Shown here: piece after piece, positions 25,037-33,594 of the stretch
Position numbering within the stretch: position 1 is the first letter of the stretch
Layout of the letters: every line of letters starts with the position of its first letter
Assembly (NCBI GenBank): GCA_947474445.1
Contig: CANJJY010000002.1
Span: forward strand, 1-33,696
From: Oligoflexaceae bacterium
GTDB taxonomy: Bacteria; Bdellovibrionota_B; Oligoflexia; Oligoflexales; Oligoflexaceae
Direction: 5' to 3'
Length of the DNA stretch: 33,696 bases
Made by a program: the position numbers and the translations under genes
The notes under the pieces: model-generated
Told to the model about the DNA's origin: nothing
Databases searched by the model: none
Seen by the model: the letters and a program-made list of their open reading frames with translations, nothing else

Positions 25037-26365
25037 GTGCAATTTCTTCGTGGCTTGGCCCTATGCAGCCTGTTTGCGTCGCCATCTTTCGCGCAAATCA
25101 AGCAGGACGCTATCAAAACCTGGACGCTGAAAAATGGGATGAAGATCATTCTGCTCGAAGATCATTCGATACCCAACGCGAATATGTATACCTATTGGAA
25201 AGTAGGATCGCGCAATGAGGTTCCCGGCATCACCGGGCTCTCGCATTTTTTTGAGCATATGATGTTCAATGGCTCTAAGAATTATCCGGCCGGTAGCTTT
25301 GATAAAGTCATGGAAGCCGCCGGCGGATCCAACAACGCTTTTACGACAGAAAATGAGACGGTCTATACCAATTGGTTTCCAAGCTCATCGCTCGCCACCA
25401 TTCTCGATCTTGAAGCAGATCGCATCGGTACCTTGCAGTTTGATCAAGCAAAAATCGACAGTGAACGAGGTGTGGTTCTATCAGAACGCTCCACCGGCCT
25501 AGAGAATGAGCCCTGGGAACTCCTCTATCAAACGCTGCGCAGCGTAGCCTTTACCGCCCATCCCTATAGCTGGCCTGTCATCGGCTGGGAGTCGGACATC
25601 AAAGCCTGGACGAAAGATGATCTGCAGCGTTATTTTGCGACCTACTATAATCCCTCGAACGCTGTGATGGTGTTAGTGGGTGACCTGTCGGAACAGGAAG
25701 TTCGCCCACTGATCGCCGCGAAGCTGGAAAACATCGGCCGCCAGGGCACAGTTCCCCCGGTCCGTACCATTGAGCCACCTCAGCAAGGTGAACGACGGGT
25801 TTTCGTCGTCAAGCCGAGCAGCAGCAGTGGGCAATTGATGGTCGCCTATCACGTACCGGAAAGCAAACACGCTGATTACTATGCCCTTGACCTCCTCAGT
25901 GAAATCTTGGCTGGTGGCGCATCCTCGCGGCTTTATAAAAGTCTAGTCGACGAAAAGCGCTTGGCGGCTGACGTCGCCGTCTCGTTTGGAACTAGCTTAG
26001 ATCCAGATCTTTTCATGATCCAGAGCACGGCGATTGAAGGTAAGGACGTTCGACGCTTAGAACGCGCCTTGCTCGATGACATCGAGAAGATCAAAAATCA
26101 GGGCATCAAGCCCGAAGAATTGACCAAAGCACAGAATATTAAATTGGTTGGTCTTTATCGACAGATGGAAACGATCAACGGCAAGGCCGGTCTGCTTGGC
26201 ACCTATGAGGTTTTCTTTGGCGGCTACGATCAGCTGTTCAAAGCGACCGAACGCTACAAGGCCGTGACGGCAGCTGATCTGAGCCGCGTGCTCAAAGCCT
26301 ATTTCGTCAAACAGAACCGCACTGTCGGTATCCTCGACAAGCGTGAAAGCTCTGAGACCCCTTAA
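25037..26365 (+). CDS. M16 zinc peptidase, catalytic subunit
   Basis: This exported M16-family metallopeptidase has 442 residues. The signal peptide MQFLRGLALCSLFASPSFAQ is followed by the peptidase domain. The inverted zinc motif HxxEH is intact (HFFEHMMF, about residues 70-77), and a downstream Glu in the ENEPWELLY region can complete the zinc site. The second M16 domain, lacking a zinc site, covers about 190-380 (YYNPSNAVMVLVGDLS, GGASSRLYKSLVDEKRLA). The GTG start has GGGAGG 7 bases upstream. The next gene, 18 bases on, is an M16 homologue without HxxEH, so the pair probably forms a heterodimer, as described for bacterial and mitochondrial processing-type peptidases. The substrate is unknown; the periplasm is the likely site. 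Confidence 0.93.
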   Translation: MQFLRGLALCSLFASPSFAQIKQDAIKTWTLKNGMKIILLEDHSIPNANMYTYWKVGSRNEVPGITGLSHFFEHMMFNGSKNYPAGSFDKVMEAAGGSNNAFTTENETVYTNWFPSSSLATILDLEADRIGTLQFDQAKIDSERGVVLSERSTGLENEPWELLYQTLRSVAFTAHPYSWPVIGWESDIKAWTKDDLQRYFATYYNPSNAVMVLVGDLSEQEVRPLIAAKLENIGRQGTVPPVRTIEPPQQGERRVFVVKPSSSSGQLMVAYHVPESKHADYYALDLLSEILAGGASSRLYKSLVDEKRLAADVAVSFGTSLDPDLFMIQSTAIEGKDVRRLERALLDDIEKIKNQGIKPEELTKAQNIKLVGLYRQMETINGKAGLLGTYEVFFGGYDQLFKATERYKAVTAADLSRVLKAYFVKQNRTVGILDKRESSETP

Positions 26366-26383
26366 AAAGAAACGAGGATGTTT

Positions 26384-27781
26384 ATGTTAAGGATATTTAG
26401 CACTCTCCTTTTTGCGTTTGGCCTGACGTCTCTCATTGAGGCGTCTCCCTTTAAACTACCTCCTCATCAAAAGGAGCAATGGCCGAATGGCCTTAGCGTG
26501 TTTTTGATGCCGCAAAGCGAAGTCCCTTTGCTACATGTCAGCATAGGATTGCAGGGTGGAGCGTCGTGGGACGAAAACCAGTTGAGCGGCCTGGCTTCCT
26601 ATACCGGTGAAGCCTTGCTGCTTGGAACGCGTCTGCACAAGAAAGCCGATCTAGAGGCCAGCCTCGATTTCCGCGGCGCTTCATTTGGGACAAACGCGCG
26701 CCCCGACTTTCTTAACATCGATCTTTCCATGGCAGCAAAGGATGCCCCGACCTTGATTCCTCTGCTCGGCGAAATTCTTCTGACTCCCACTTTTCCAGAA
26801 GGCGAACTCATCAAGCTCAAGGAAAGGACTGTGTCGGACCTCAAAAAGAAGCGGGAGAGCCCCAATCTTCTCGCCGATCAGTTTTTTAATAAATTAATAT
26901 TTGGGACGCACTCCTACGCCCAAGCTACCGACGGGACGGCGATCAGCATCAGTCGCATCACGCGGCAAAACGTGGTGGCTTACTATCAAAAGGCGTTTCA
27001 GCCGCAGCTTGCAGCCATCAGCGTCGTCGGTGATTTCGAGCCAGAAGCGATGAAAAAGCTCCTTCAAGCGACCTTTGGAGGATGGCAGAAGGGTTCGCAG
27101 GCAGTCGAGTCGGTGCCGACACCAGCTGTCAACGCGGGTGCCGCGCGGGTTTTCCTCGTCGATAAGCGCGATGCGACGGAAACCACGTTTAGAATTGGGG
27201 GACAGGGGGTGCCGCGCAACACGGCTGATTGGATACCCCTTCAGGTGATCAACACGATACTTGGAGGGCGCTTTACCTCTTTGCTCAATGAAGAACTGCG
27301 GGTCAAAACCGGACTCACCTATGGGGCTAAAAGTCGATTTGATCCTTTCAAAATGAGCGGTACATTCGCCATCTCCTCATTTACGGCCAATGACAATAGT
27401 TTCAAGGCTCTCGATCTTGCCTTGGAAACCTACCGGCGGTTTCTCAAACAGGGTATCGATCAATCGACGCTCGATTCCGCGAAGGCTTACGTCAAAGGCC
27501 AATACCCACCGCGCTTTGAGACTCTCGACAGCCTGGCTCAAGTGCTTCTTGATCAGTGGGCTTATCAGCTCCCTGACGATGTGATCGATCGGTTTGAATC
27601 CGAGGTAGATGCCCTGACTCAAACGCGCGCCAACGACTTGATTCGTCAATATTTTCCAGCCGATCGCCTCGATATTCTTTTGATAGGCAAAGCAGCCTCC
27701 TTGCGAAGCGGCGTGCAAAAATACGGTCGCATCATTCAGCTCGACCTAGAAAAGGCTGAAGACGCCAAGCTGCCCCTATAG
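26384..27781 (+). CDS. M16-family protein without zinc site (partner subunit)
   Basis: A 465-residue exported protein with the M16 fold but no HxxEH; the equivalent stretch reads GLASYTGEALLLGT. This makes it a non-catalytic partner like the inactive subunit of processing peptidases. The signal peptide is MLRIFSTLLFAFGLTSLIEA. Later M16 features are intact: YYQKAFQPQLAAISVVGDFE and GGRFTSLLNEELRVKTGLTYGA, the latter being the flexible glycine-rich substrate region. I chose ATG at 26384, with GAGG 6 bases upstream; an in-frame ATG two codons earlier sits directly on that site. It follows the catalytic subunit by 18 bases, and a strong terminator follows, so the two form a bicistronic unit. Confidence 0.92.
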   Translation: MLRIFSTLLFAFGLTSLIEASPFKLPPHQKEQWPNGLSVFLMPQSEVPLLHVSIGLQGGASWDENQLSGLASYTGEALLLGTRLHKKADLEASLDFRGASFGTNARPDFLNIDLSMAAKDAPTLIPLLGEILLTPTFPEGELIKLKERTVSDLKKKRESPNLLADQFFNKLIFGTHSYAQATDGTAISISRITRQNVVAYYQKAFQPQLAAISVVGDFEPEAMKKLLQATFGGWQKGSQAVESVPTPAVNAGAARVFLVDKRDATETTFRIGGQGVPRNTADWIPLQVINTILGGRFTSLLNEELRVKTGLTYGAKSRFDPFKMSGTFAISSFTANDNSFKALDLALETYRRFLKQGIDQSTLDSAKAYVKGQYPPRFETLDSLAQVLLDQWAYQLPDDVIDRFESEVDALTQTRANDLIRQYFPADRLDILLIGKAASLRSGVQKYGRIIQLDLEKAEDAKLPL

Positions 27782-27843
27782 CAACCGTAAATATCAGTTA
27801 TTATTTGATTAAATTACATTATTCAAACATTTCTCAAGCTTTT

Positions 27844-27882
27844 CCTCAGATTGCCGATCCAAAGGCAGTCTGAGGTTTTTTT
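27844..27882 (+). terminator. Rho-independent terminator of the M16 operon
   Basis: CCTCAGA-TTGCC pairs with GGCAG-TCTGAGG (27844-27875) around an 8-base loop, and seven T residues follow directly (27876-27882). It lies 62 bases past the stop of the second M16 gene and 25 bases before the finger-protein start. Confidence 0.88.
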
Positions 27883-27906
27883 GACTTAAAAAAAGGCCCA
27901 TACGCC

Positions 27907-28623
27907 ATGTCCGATCGCCACAAGGCATCCGCTGCATTACCCACTCCGGTGATTCGTAAATTGATCCGGCGCGAGGATACTTTTATCTGCAGCATTTGCC
28001 GCAGCGAATACGACAACAGCCTCGAAGCGAATACCTGTCTCAATCATTGCTGGTTCGATCTTAAACATTTCTACCCTGTCATCCTTCGTCGCGGACCTCG
28101 CCACACTTTGATTTTTCGTTGCCACTTCTGTTGCCGAAACTACGCTGATGAAGGTGAGGCCTTAAGCTGCGCGCGCGCCTGCCTCGGCGAACGGAACAAA
28201 TCGCATATTCGCGAGCAGTTGCTCAACGATCTGCCTTTAGAAGCACCGCCCAAGCGTCCTTCGCGCGTTCGATTAGCGATTACCCGTTCAAGTCCCAGCA
28301 AGATTCTCGGCAAGGAGAAGGTGGAAGAGACCAACTCCGCGGTACCATCGCCTGATGATTCTGATGTCCCGGTGAGTGCAGAATCTCCAGCTCCTACGGA
28401 GGTGGTAGAAAACAAGGAAGTACTCATCAATGAGAAGAGCGGACGCAGGAAGGATTCTTTCTCCAAACCTTGGGTCCGTCACGATGCGAAATATAAGTGC
28501 AATTGTTGTAACAGCATGTATTTTACGAGGATGGAAGCCGAAGCCTGCTTTGACAAGCACTTTGATGCCGAAGGCTATGAAATGGAAAGCGCATCCTCAC
28601 CGGCTAACGTCGGCCCAGCCTAA
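27907..28623 (+). CDS. Protein with three tandem Cys zinc-finger-like repeats
   Basis: A 238-residue cytosolic protein not recognised as a named family. It has three copies of one motif with exactly the same spacing, C-x2-C-x12-C-x3-C/H: Cys28/31/44/48, Cys72/75/88/92 and Cys198/201/214/His218. Each copy also has an aromatic residue two before the first Cys, Tyr four after the second Cys, and Ala three before the third. This is the classical C2H2 finger framework with His replaced by Cys (the last one keeps a final His). Fingers 1 and 2 are close together; a 95-residue Pro/Ser/Glu-rich disordered linker separates finger 3. Nucleic-acid or protein binding is possible. AAAGG lies 10 bases before the ATG. 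MITE copy B follows the stop by 10 bases. Confidence 0.75.
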   Translation: MSDRHKASAALPTPVIRKLIRREDTFICSICRSEYDNSLEANTCLNHCWFDLKHFYPVILRRGPRHTLIFRCHFCCRNYADEGEALSCARACLGERNKSHIREQLLNDLPLEAPPKRPSRVRLAITRSSPSKILGKEKVEETNSAVPSPDDSDVPVSAESPAPTEVVENKEVLINEKSGRRKDSFSKPWVRHDAKYKCNCCNSMYFTRMEAEACFDKHFDAEGYEMESASSPANVGPA

Positions 28624-28633
28624 TGTTTCAACG

Positions 28634-28869
28634 GGCCTTGCCTACGGCGTCGGCCACATACTCGTTCTTTGGCGTGACCTTAGCCTTAGCCATTGTGCGT
28701 GATCGTGATCATGTGCAAAAGACCTTTCCCTATTCGTCTTACGAAGACCACGAGAAGGCTTTAAGGCAAGGGGGGCAGGCTAGGATCAGGATCACGCACA
28801 AGGGCTAAGGCAAGGTCTATGGCAAAAGCTACGGTCCATTTGTTGATGGCCGACGTCGAAGGTAAGGCC
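28634..28869 (+). mobile_element. MITE-like element, copy B (236 bases)
   Basis: The second copy of the element at 24724, in the same orientation. The 22-base terminal arms are 28634-28655 and 28848-28869, slightly diverged but mostly through changes that keep G-T wobble pairing on the plus strand. The element is flanked exactly by the 9-base direct repeat GTTTCAACG (28625-28633 and 28870-28878), which is good evidence for insertion with target duplication. The insertion begins just past the finger-protein stop codon and lies before the shared terminator at 28893, so it is transcribed in that gene's 3' region. Confidence 0.85.
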
Positions 28870-28892
28870 GTTTCAACGACCATCTGACAAAT

Positions 28893-28921
28893 AAAAAAGG
28901 GGCCCGAAGGCCCCTAAGTTT
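28893..28921 (-). terminator. Bidirectional terminator between finger gene and hpf
   Basis: GGGGCC (28899-28904) and GGCCCC (28909-28914) form a GC-only stem. Read on the minus strand the loop is the stable tetraloop TTCG, and T residues follow (28898-28893), which suits hpf ending at 28939. On the plus strand a T run (28919-28923) follows the stem after a few bases, so it could also end the finger-protein transcript. Confidence 0.82.
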
Positions 28922-28938
28922 TTGGTGGTATGGAAAGC

Positions 28939-29346
28939 TTAACCGCGACGTCGCATCGCGGCTTGTTCATACTTGAGAATATCATCGGCGTCTATTTCAG
29001 CGATCTCATGGAGATCTTCATCGTCGACCAACACAGGTTTTGTTTTAAAGTGTTTGTGATCCTTCAGTTTCTCTTTTTTCTTTTGAAGCTGCGTGACAAG
29101 CTTATCGATCATAAAATCGACCGACGCATACATGTCTTGGCACTGGTGTTCGACGTTGATCATGAAACCATCGCCGCCGGTAAGCGTACAAAGAACGTGC
29201 TGCTGGTGTTTGTCCAGGGAAAAAGTCAGATGAGCTTCGATCGGTTTAGTCACGAATTTGTCGACTTCGACTTTGATTTTTCCTTTGGCATAGTCTTGAA
29301 GGGCTGGAGAGGATTCCATGTGCTTGAATGAGAATCGAAACTGCAT
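28939..29346 (-). CDS. hpf: Ribosome hibernation promoting factor (HPF/RaiA family)
   Basis: This 135-residue protein binds the small ribosomal subunit in slow growth and helps form inactive ribosomes. The single HPF/RaiA domain covers about residues 1-98 (RFSFKHMESSPALQDYAKGK, IEAHLTFSLDKHQQHVLCTL). It ends in the very typical DMYASVDFMIDKLVTQLQKK and KEKLKDHK helix. The remaining tail is acidic (DDEDLHEIAEIDADDIL). The C-terminal dimerisation domain of long HPF is absent, so this is a short-type factor with a tail. I chose ATG at 29346, with GGAG 6 bases upstream, over an earlier in-frame start. A strong terminator follows the gene. Expression is probably growth-phase controlled, as known for the family. 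Confidence 0.93.
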   Translation of the reverse strand: MQFRFSFKHMESSPALQDYAKGKIKVEVDKFVTKPIEAHLTFSLDKHQQHVLCTLTGGDGFMINVEHQCQDMYASVDFMIDKLVTQLQKKKEKLKDHKHFKTKPVLVDDEDLHEIAEIDADDILKYEQAAMRRRG

Positions 29347-29530
29347 AAAGGACTCCAAAGAACGTTTAGCCATTAGTCTTGAGAGCTTTGACAATTGAGC
29401 CTTCTGTAAGAATCACCTACGGGGCAGTCTGTGCCTCCTTTCTCATTTCATTATCGGCTGAAACCCGCTCGGCATGAAGGAACAAAATTGCCGATTTTGA
29501 TTACTTTTTAGCTAAAGTAGGACAGGACAC

Positions 29531-29560
29531 TTGAGAAATTCTTCAAAGTTTTCTAATAAT
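29531..29560 (+). promoter_or_regulatory. Candidate promoter for recD2
   Basis: TTGAGA (29531-29536) and AATAAT (29555-29560) are separated by 18 bases, each close to the sigma70 consensus, about 47 bases before the recD2 start. The remaining 260-base gap between hpf and recD2 shows no gene; the hpf promoter should also lie there, but I see only a weak GATAAT on the minus strand. Confidence 0.5.
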
Positions 29561-29606
29561 TCTGAACGCTCGTAAGATTCCGGAGCGGAAAGGGAATTCA
29601 GGGCAC

Positions 29607-31841
29607 ATGCAACTATCTGACACCACTGGCCTTGAGGTCCTGCAGGGCGAACTGCAAAAAATTTCCTATCAAAACGTGGATAACGGCTGGACCGTGGTCC
29701 GCATGCGCTGTGACGAAAAAGAAGTGCCCATCACTGTCGTAGGCCATTTTGGTCAAATGACGATAGGCGAGTATTATGAGCTGCATGGAGAATGGGTTCA
29801 GCACGCCAACTACGGGAGGCAGTTTAAGGTCAGTCGTTGGGCGCAGATCTATCCCCATAGCCTTGCCGGCATCCTCAGATATCTTAAGTCAGGGATAATA
29901 CGGGGGATTGGTGATAAAACCGCCGAACGTATCCTGACCCACTTCGGTCACGCCACCCTGGAAATCCTCGATAAAGACCCGGATCGACTCCTAGAAATCC
30001 CTAAAATCGGTCGCAAAAAGAAGCAGGACATCCTCAAATCCTGGAACGAGAGAAAGAGGTTTCGCGAAGCCGAGATCTTTCTGAGTACACATGGGATCAG
30101 TCCGACTTTCATTAGTAAAATCGTTCGCATTTATGGTGAGCGAGCGCCACAGTTGATCCAAGAAGATCCTTATCGCTTGGCGCGTGATATCGCCGGCATC
30201 GGATTTTTGAGTGCCGATCAGATTGCCATGAATCTTGGAACTCCCGCTGATTCACCCATGCGGATCCGGGCAGCTCTTACCCACCAGCTTGAGGTCGCGG
30301 AAGAAAACGGGCATTGCTTCCAAACGCGTCCGCAACTCCGCGATGCGCTGGCTGTCCTTTTGAAATTGCCGCAGGTCAGTATCGAAGCGGCGATGGAAGA
30401 GACTCTCTCAGACCTGACCGAGCAGGGAACCATCGCTTTTGATGAAGTAAGAACCGAGGACGGGCAGATTCTCGATATCTATTATAGCGCTCGCACCTTC
30501 GCCGCAGAAGACATGGTAGCCCGCGGCATCGCAGATCTGCTCAAGACCAAATTCGAAGCAGAACCGGAGGACAGGATCTTAAGGTACCTGCAAAGTTATG
30601 CCGAAATTTCCGGCCAGCCGTTTTCACCGGAGCAGCTCGATGCCGTGCGGAAATCAGTCAGTCATCGCGTCTTTGTCTTGACCGGTGGCCCTGGTGTTGG
30701 AAAAACGACGACGGCCAACGCGATCATTCGACTGCTATTGAAAATGCGCAAATCCGTAGCGCTGGCTGCACCGACCGGTCGCGCTGCACAGAGGCTCTCG
30801 GAAGTGGCTGCCATTGGAGCCAAGACCATCCATCGCTTGCTTGAATGGTCGGCTGCCGAACACACCTTTCTTCGTGATGAGACGACTCCGCTCGATGCCC
30901 AAGTGATTATCATCGACGAAGCTTCGATGCTCGACATTCACCTGGCTGCCGCTCTCATCCGCGCTTTACCGCGCGACGCACAGCTTATTTTTATCGGTGA
31001 CGTCGACCAACTCCCGTCCGTTGGACCTGGCAACGTCCTGCGCGATCTGATCGAGTCTGGGGTCGTTCCCTTCACCAAGTTGAGTCAAATATTTAGGCAG
31101 GCCGCCGGGTCTTCCATCGTACAGGTCGCTCACCAGATCAATCGGGGCGAGATGCCGAACTTTGTCGACCATGCGGCTTCCGATTGCCAGTTTATTGCGA
31201 TAGAAGATGCAAGTCATATCCGGGAAGTAATCAAGAGCCTCGTTCATCAGACTCTTCCTGAGCGTGGCTCCTATGATCCTCTGCGCGACATTCAAGTTCT
31301 CACTCCCATGAACCGGGGACCGCTGGGCACCTACCAGCTCAATCAAGAACTCCAAGAGCTTTTGAATCCTCAGGGCAACCGCGGCGAGAAACTTGACACA
31401 GACGTGGTCACCTTGCGGCCTGGCGACAAAGTCATACAGACCGTGAATAACTATGAACTCAATGTTTTTAACGGTGATATAGGTTTCGTCGAACACGCTG
31501 GATTTGATGGAGGGCAGGTGCTCGTCAACTTTGGCGACAGAAAAGTGAGTTACGCCAAAGACGATGCCTATGATTTGAAGCTCGCTTATTCGATCACCAT
31601 CCACAAATCGCAGGGCAGTGAATTTCCTGTGGTGATCATCCCCGTCAGCATGCAGCACTATATCATGTTGCAGCGCAATTTGATTTACACGGCGATCACC
31701 CGGGCGCGGCGCCTCGTAATCTTAGTCGGCACCACCGCGGCCCTCGCTCAAGCGATCAAAACCCAAACGAGCCTCAAGCGTCAGACACATCTCATTACCC
31801 GCCTCGTCCAATGCAGTCGCCCGCGGGCGTCGGACGGATGA
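29607..31841 (+). CDS. recD2: RecD2-type ATP-dependent DNA helicase
   Basis: A 744-residue superfamily 1B 5'-3' DNA helicase of the RecD2 type, found without RecBC and involved in repair and fork maintenance. The N-terminal OB-like region (about 10-80) is followed by helix-hairpin-helix motifs (GIIRGIGDKTAERIL and LEIPKIGRKKKQDIL), which distinguish RecD2 from RecD. Walker A is GGPGVGKTT (360-368, Lys366), then APTGRAAQRL, Walker B VIIIDEASMLD (Asp437, Glu438), GDVDQLPSVGPGNVL and QIFRQA. The C-terminal motif TIHKSQGSEFPVVIIP and TAITRARRLVILVG close the helicase core. Length is usual. An AGGG-type ribosome site precedes the ATG. Confidence 0.96.
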   Translation: MQLSDTTGLEVLQGELQKISYQNVDNGWTVVRMRCDEKEVPITVVGHFGQMTIGEYYELHGEWVQHANYGRQFKVSRWAQIYPHSLAGILRYLKSGIIRGIGDKTAERILTHFGHATLEILDKDPDRLLEIPKIGRKKKQDILKSWNERKRFREAEIFLSTHGISPTFISKIVRIYGERAPQLIQEDPYRLARDIAGIGFLSADQIAMNLGTPADSPMRIRAALTHQLEVAEENGHCFQTRPQLRDALAVLLKLPQVSIEAAMEETLSDLTEQGTIAFDEVRTEDGQILDIYYSARTFAAEDMVARGIADLLKTKFEAEPEDRILRYLQSYAEISGQPFSPEQLDAVRKSVSHRVFVLTGGPGVGKTTTANAIIRLLLKMRKSVALAAPTGRAAQRLSEVAAIGAKTIHRLLEWSAAEHTFLRDETTPLDAQVIIIDEASMLDIHLAAALIRALPRDAQLIFIGDVDQLPSVGPGNVLRDLIESGVVPFTKLSQIFRQAAGSSIVQVAHQINRGEMPNFVDHAASDCQFIAIEDASHIREVIKSLVHQTLPERGSYDPLRDIQVLTPMNRGPLGTYQLNQELQELLNPQGNRGEKLDTDVVTLRPGDKVIQTVNNYELNVFNGDIGFVEHAGFDGGQVLVNFGDRKVSYAKDDAYDLKLAYSITIHKSQGSEFPVVIIPVSMQHYIMLQRNLIYTAITRARRLVILVGTTAALAQAIKTQTSLKRQTHLITRLVQCSRPRASDG

Positions 31842-31904
31842 AGGCTCATCTTGTCATCTCCGTATGTGCGGGGAAGAATGTTCTCAGCGTAGGAGTAAAT
31901 ATTT

Positions 31905-33554
31905 GTGAATGAGCGCAGGCTGTGGCCTTGGACTTTGCTATTCGTCTTCGTCCTCACCCTAGTTCGCTTCGTCAACGCGGCTTGGCTTCCGCCCATCCAG
32001 GACGAGGCTTATTACTTTTATTGGAGTCGCTTTCTCGATTGGGGCTATTTCGATCATCCCCCACTCGTTGCCTGGATCGCCTCCTTGATCAATATTTGGC
32101 CGAGTTCGATGCTCGCAGCACGCTTTGGAACCCTGGTTTTGAGTCTTCTGGCGCTGCCTCTTCTCATCAGTTTTTTTCGCCTGTCAGGTCTCGACTCAAG
32201 GCGTTCGCGTGCCATCGCTCTAGTCCTGACGACGGCCAATCTCGGTGGCATTTTGCTGGGCTATATCACGACGCCTGATATCCCTTTGATTTTTTGCTGG
32301 ATCGCCGCCCTTCACGAGGCTAGTCATGCCCTAGTTCGCGATCCCCGGCGGTGGCTCAGCGCTGGCTTCTTCACCGGACTCGGCATCATGGGCAAATACA
32401 CGATGGTCCTGATCGGCCCGGTTTTTCTCATCGCACTCCTCTATCATCCAAAGAAGCTTCGTCAGATATGGCCTTATCTTGGGGGGCTCGTCGCAGTTCT
32501 CACCTTACTGCCCCACATCTTTTGGTTAGCTGACAATGATTGGATCACTCTGCGCTTTCAGTTCGGCCGCGGTTTAAAGAGCGAGTACGGTGTTGCGATG
32601 CAGATGGCGAGTGACCTGCCCGGCGCTGTCAAGGCACCTGCCGATGGCATCGAATCGCGCCTCGCCCAATATTTCAAACTCCCCGAGGATGAAATAGCAA
32701 AGCCGCGTCCAAAGCCCAGCGGCTTCAAGCGCTGGACGCAAGGCGTCGGCGATTATATCGGCGGACAAGTGGCCATTTGGGGATTTCTCTTGATTCCTAT
32801 CGGCCATGCGTTCTGGCAAAGGCGAGGTAAACATAAGCAGCAGACAGCCAGCTGGTCCCATCCTGCCCTGCGAGCACTGGCTTGGGCCGGTGCCTTAGTC
32901 CCACTTCTCTTATTCGGACTGATCAGCCCTGTTCAACATGTCGAGACCAACTGGCCCGCCATGTACGTCATCGGCGCCGCTTTATGTCTCGCGCATTCCC
33001 TGCGTTTCGATCCGCGCCTTCTCGTCTATGCGGCCGGTGCCAATCTTTTTTTGAGTCTCTTGGTGACGGGATATACCTACCAGCCTTTCTTAAACAAAAG
33101 TCCCCACAAGGATCGTCTGCTTAAAGAAACCCATGGGTATCGCGACCTGGCCGCGAGCCTTTCGCGCCTCGATCATCCCCTCTTTCTCGACACCTATCAA
33201 AACGTATCTCAAATAGCTTTCTATGAGCCGCATCTCCTGGTCCAGCAGTGGCCCGGCATCGCGCGAACCTCTGAACTCCTGCGACGCCCCGAAATGAATC
33301 CTTTGCCCTGGCTTCTCCTGCAAACCCAGGGATCGTTCTATCTTCTCAGCGACAATTTTATTCCACCGCACATTCCTGGTGCCACGCTGAGCGAGGTATC
33401 AGAAATTCTCGACTGTTTCCAAGACGGAATCATCATTACGCGCTTCGACGCCGATCGGAGCTATGTACGCCCCTGCGAAAAACGCATCCACCGGTGGACT
33501 TTATCGCAGTACAAAATTGAAAGTCTCCAAGTCCCTTCTTTCCCTGCTCAGTAG
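31905..33554 (+). CDS. ArnT/PMT-like membrane glycosyltransferase (GT-C fold)
   Basis: An integral membrane glycosyltransferase of 549 residues with about 10-12 hydrophobic segments. The first periplasmic loop carries IQDEAYYFYW with Asp33 and Glu34, the catalytic-type acidic pair of ArnT/PMT enzymes, followed by the signature LDWGYFDHPPLVAW (44-57). Relatives transfer a sugar from a polyprenyl phosphate carrier to lipid A, another lipid or protein; the acceptor here cannot be told. The C-terminal 150 residues form a soluble periplasmic-type domain. The GTG start has AGGAG 9 bases upstream. It follows recD2 by 63 bases, but no functional link is evident. It converges with a partial gene at the right edge. 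Confidence 0.88.
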   Translation: MNERRLWPWTLLFVFVLTLVRFVNAAWLPPIQDEAYYFYWSRFLDWGYFDHPPLVAWIASLINIWPSSMLAARFGTLVLSLLALPLLISFFRLSGLDSRRSRAIALVLTTANLGGILLGYITTPDIPLIFCWIAALHEASHALVRDPRRWLSAGFFTGLGIMGKYTMVLIGPVFLIALLYHPKKLRQIWPYLGGLVAVLTLLPHIFWLADNDWITLRFQFGRGLKSEYGVAMQMASDLPGAVKAPADGIESRLAQYFKLPEDEIAKPRPKPSGFKRWTQGVGDYIGGQVAIWGFLLIPIGHAFWQRRGKHKQQTASWSHPALRALAWAGALVPLLLFGLISPVQHVETNWPAMYVIGAALCLAHSLRFDPRLLVYAAGANLFLSLLVTGYTYQPFLNKSPHKDRLLKETHGYRDLAASLSRLDHPLFLDTYQNVSQIAFYEPHLLVQQWPGIARTSELLRRPEMNPLPWLLLQTQGSFYLLSDNFIPPHIPGATLSEVSEILDCFQDGIIITRFDADRSYVRPCEKRIHRWTLSQYKIESLQVPSFPAQ

Positions 33555-33594
33555 GTAGGTAGAGAGGAAATTGAGGCCTTTTTTGATGGCGAGA

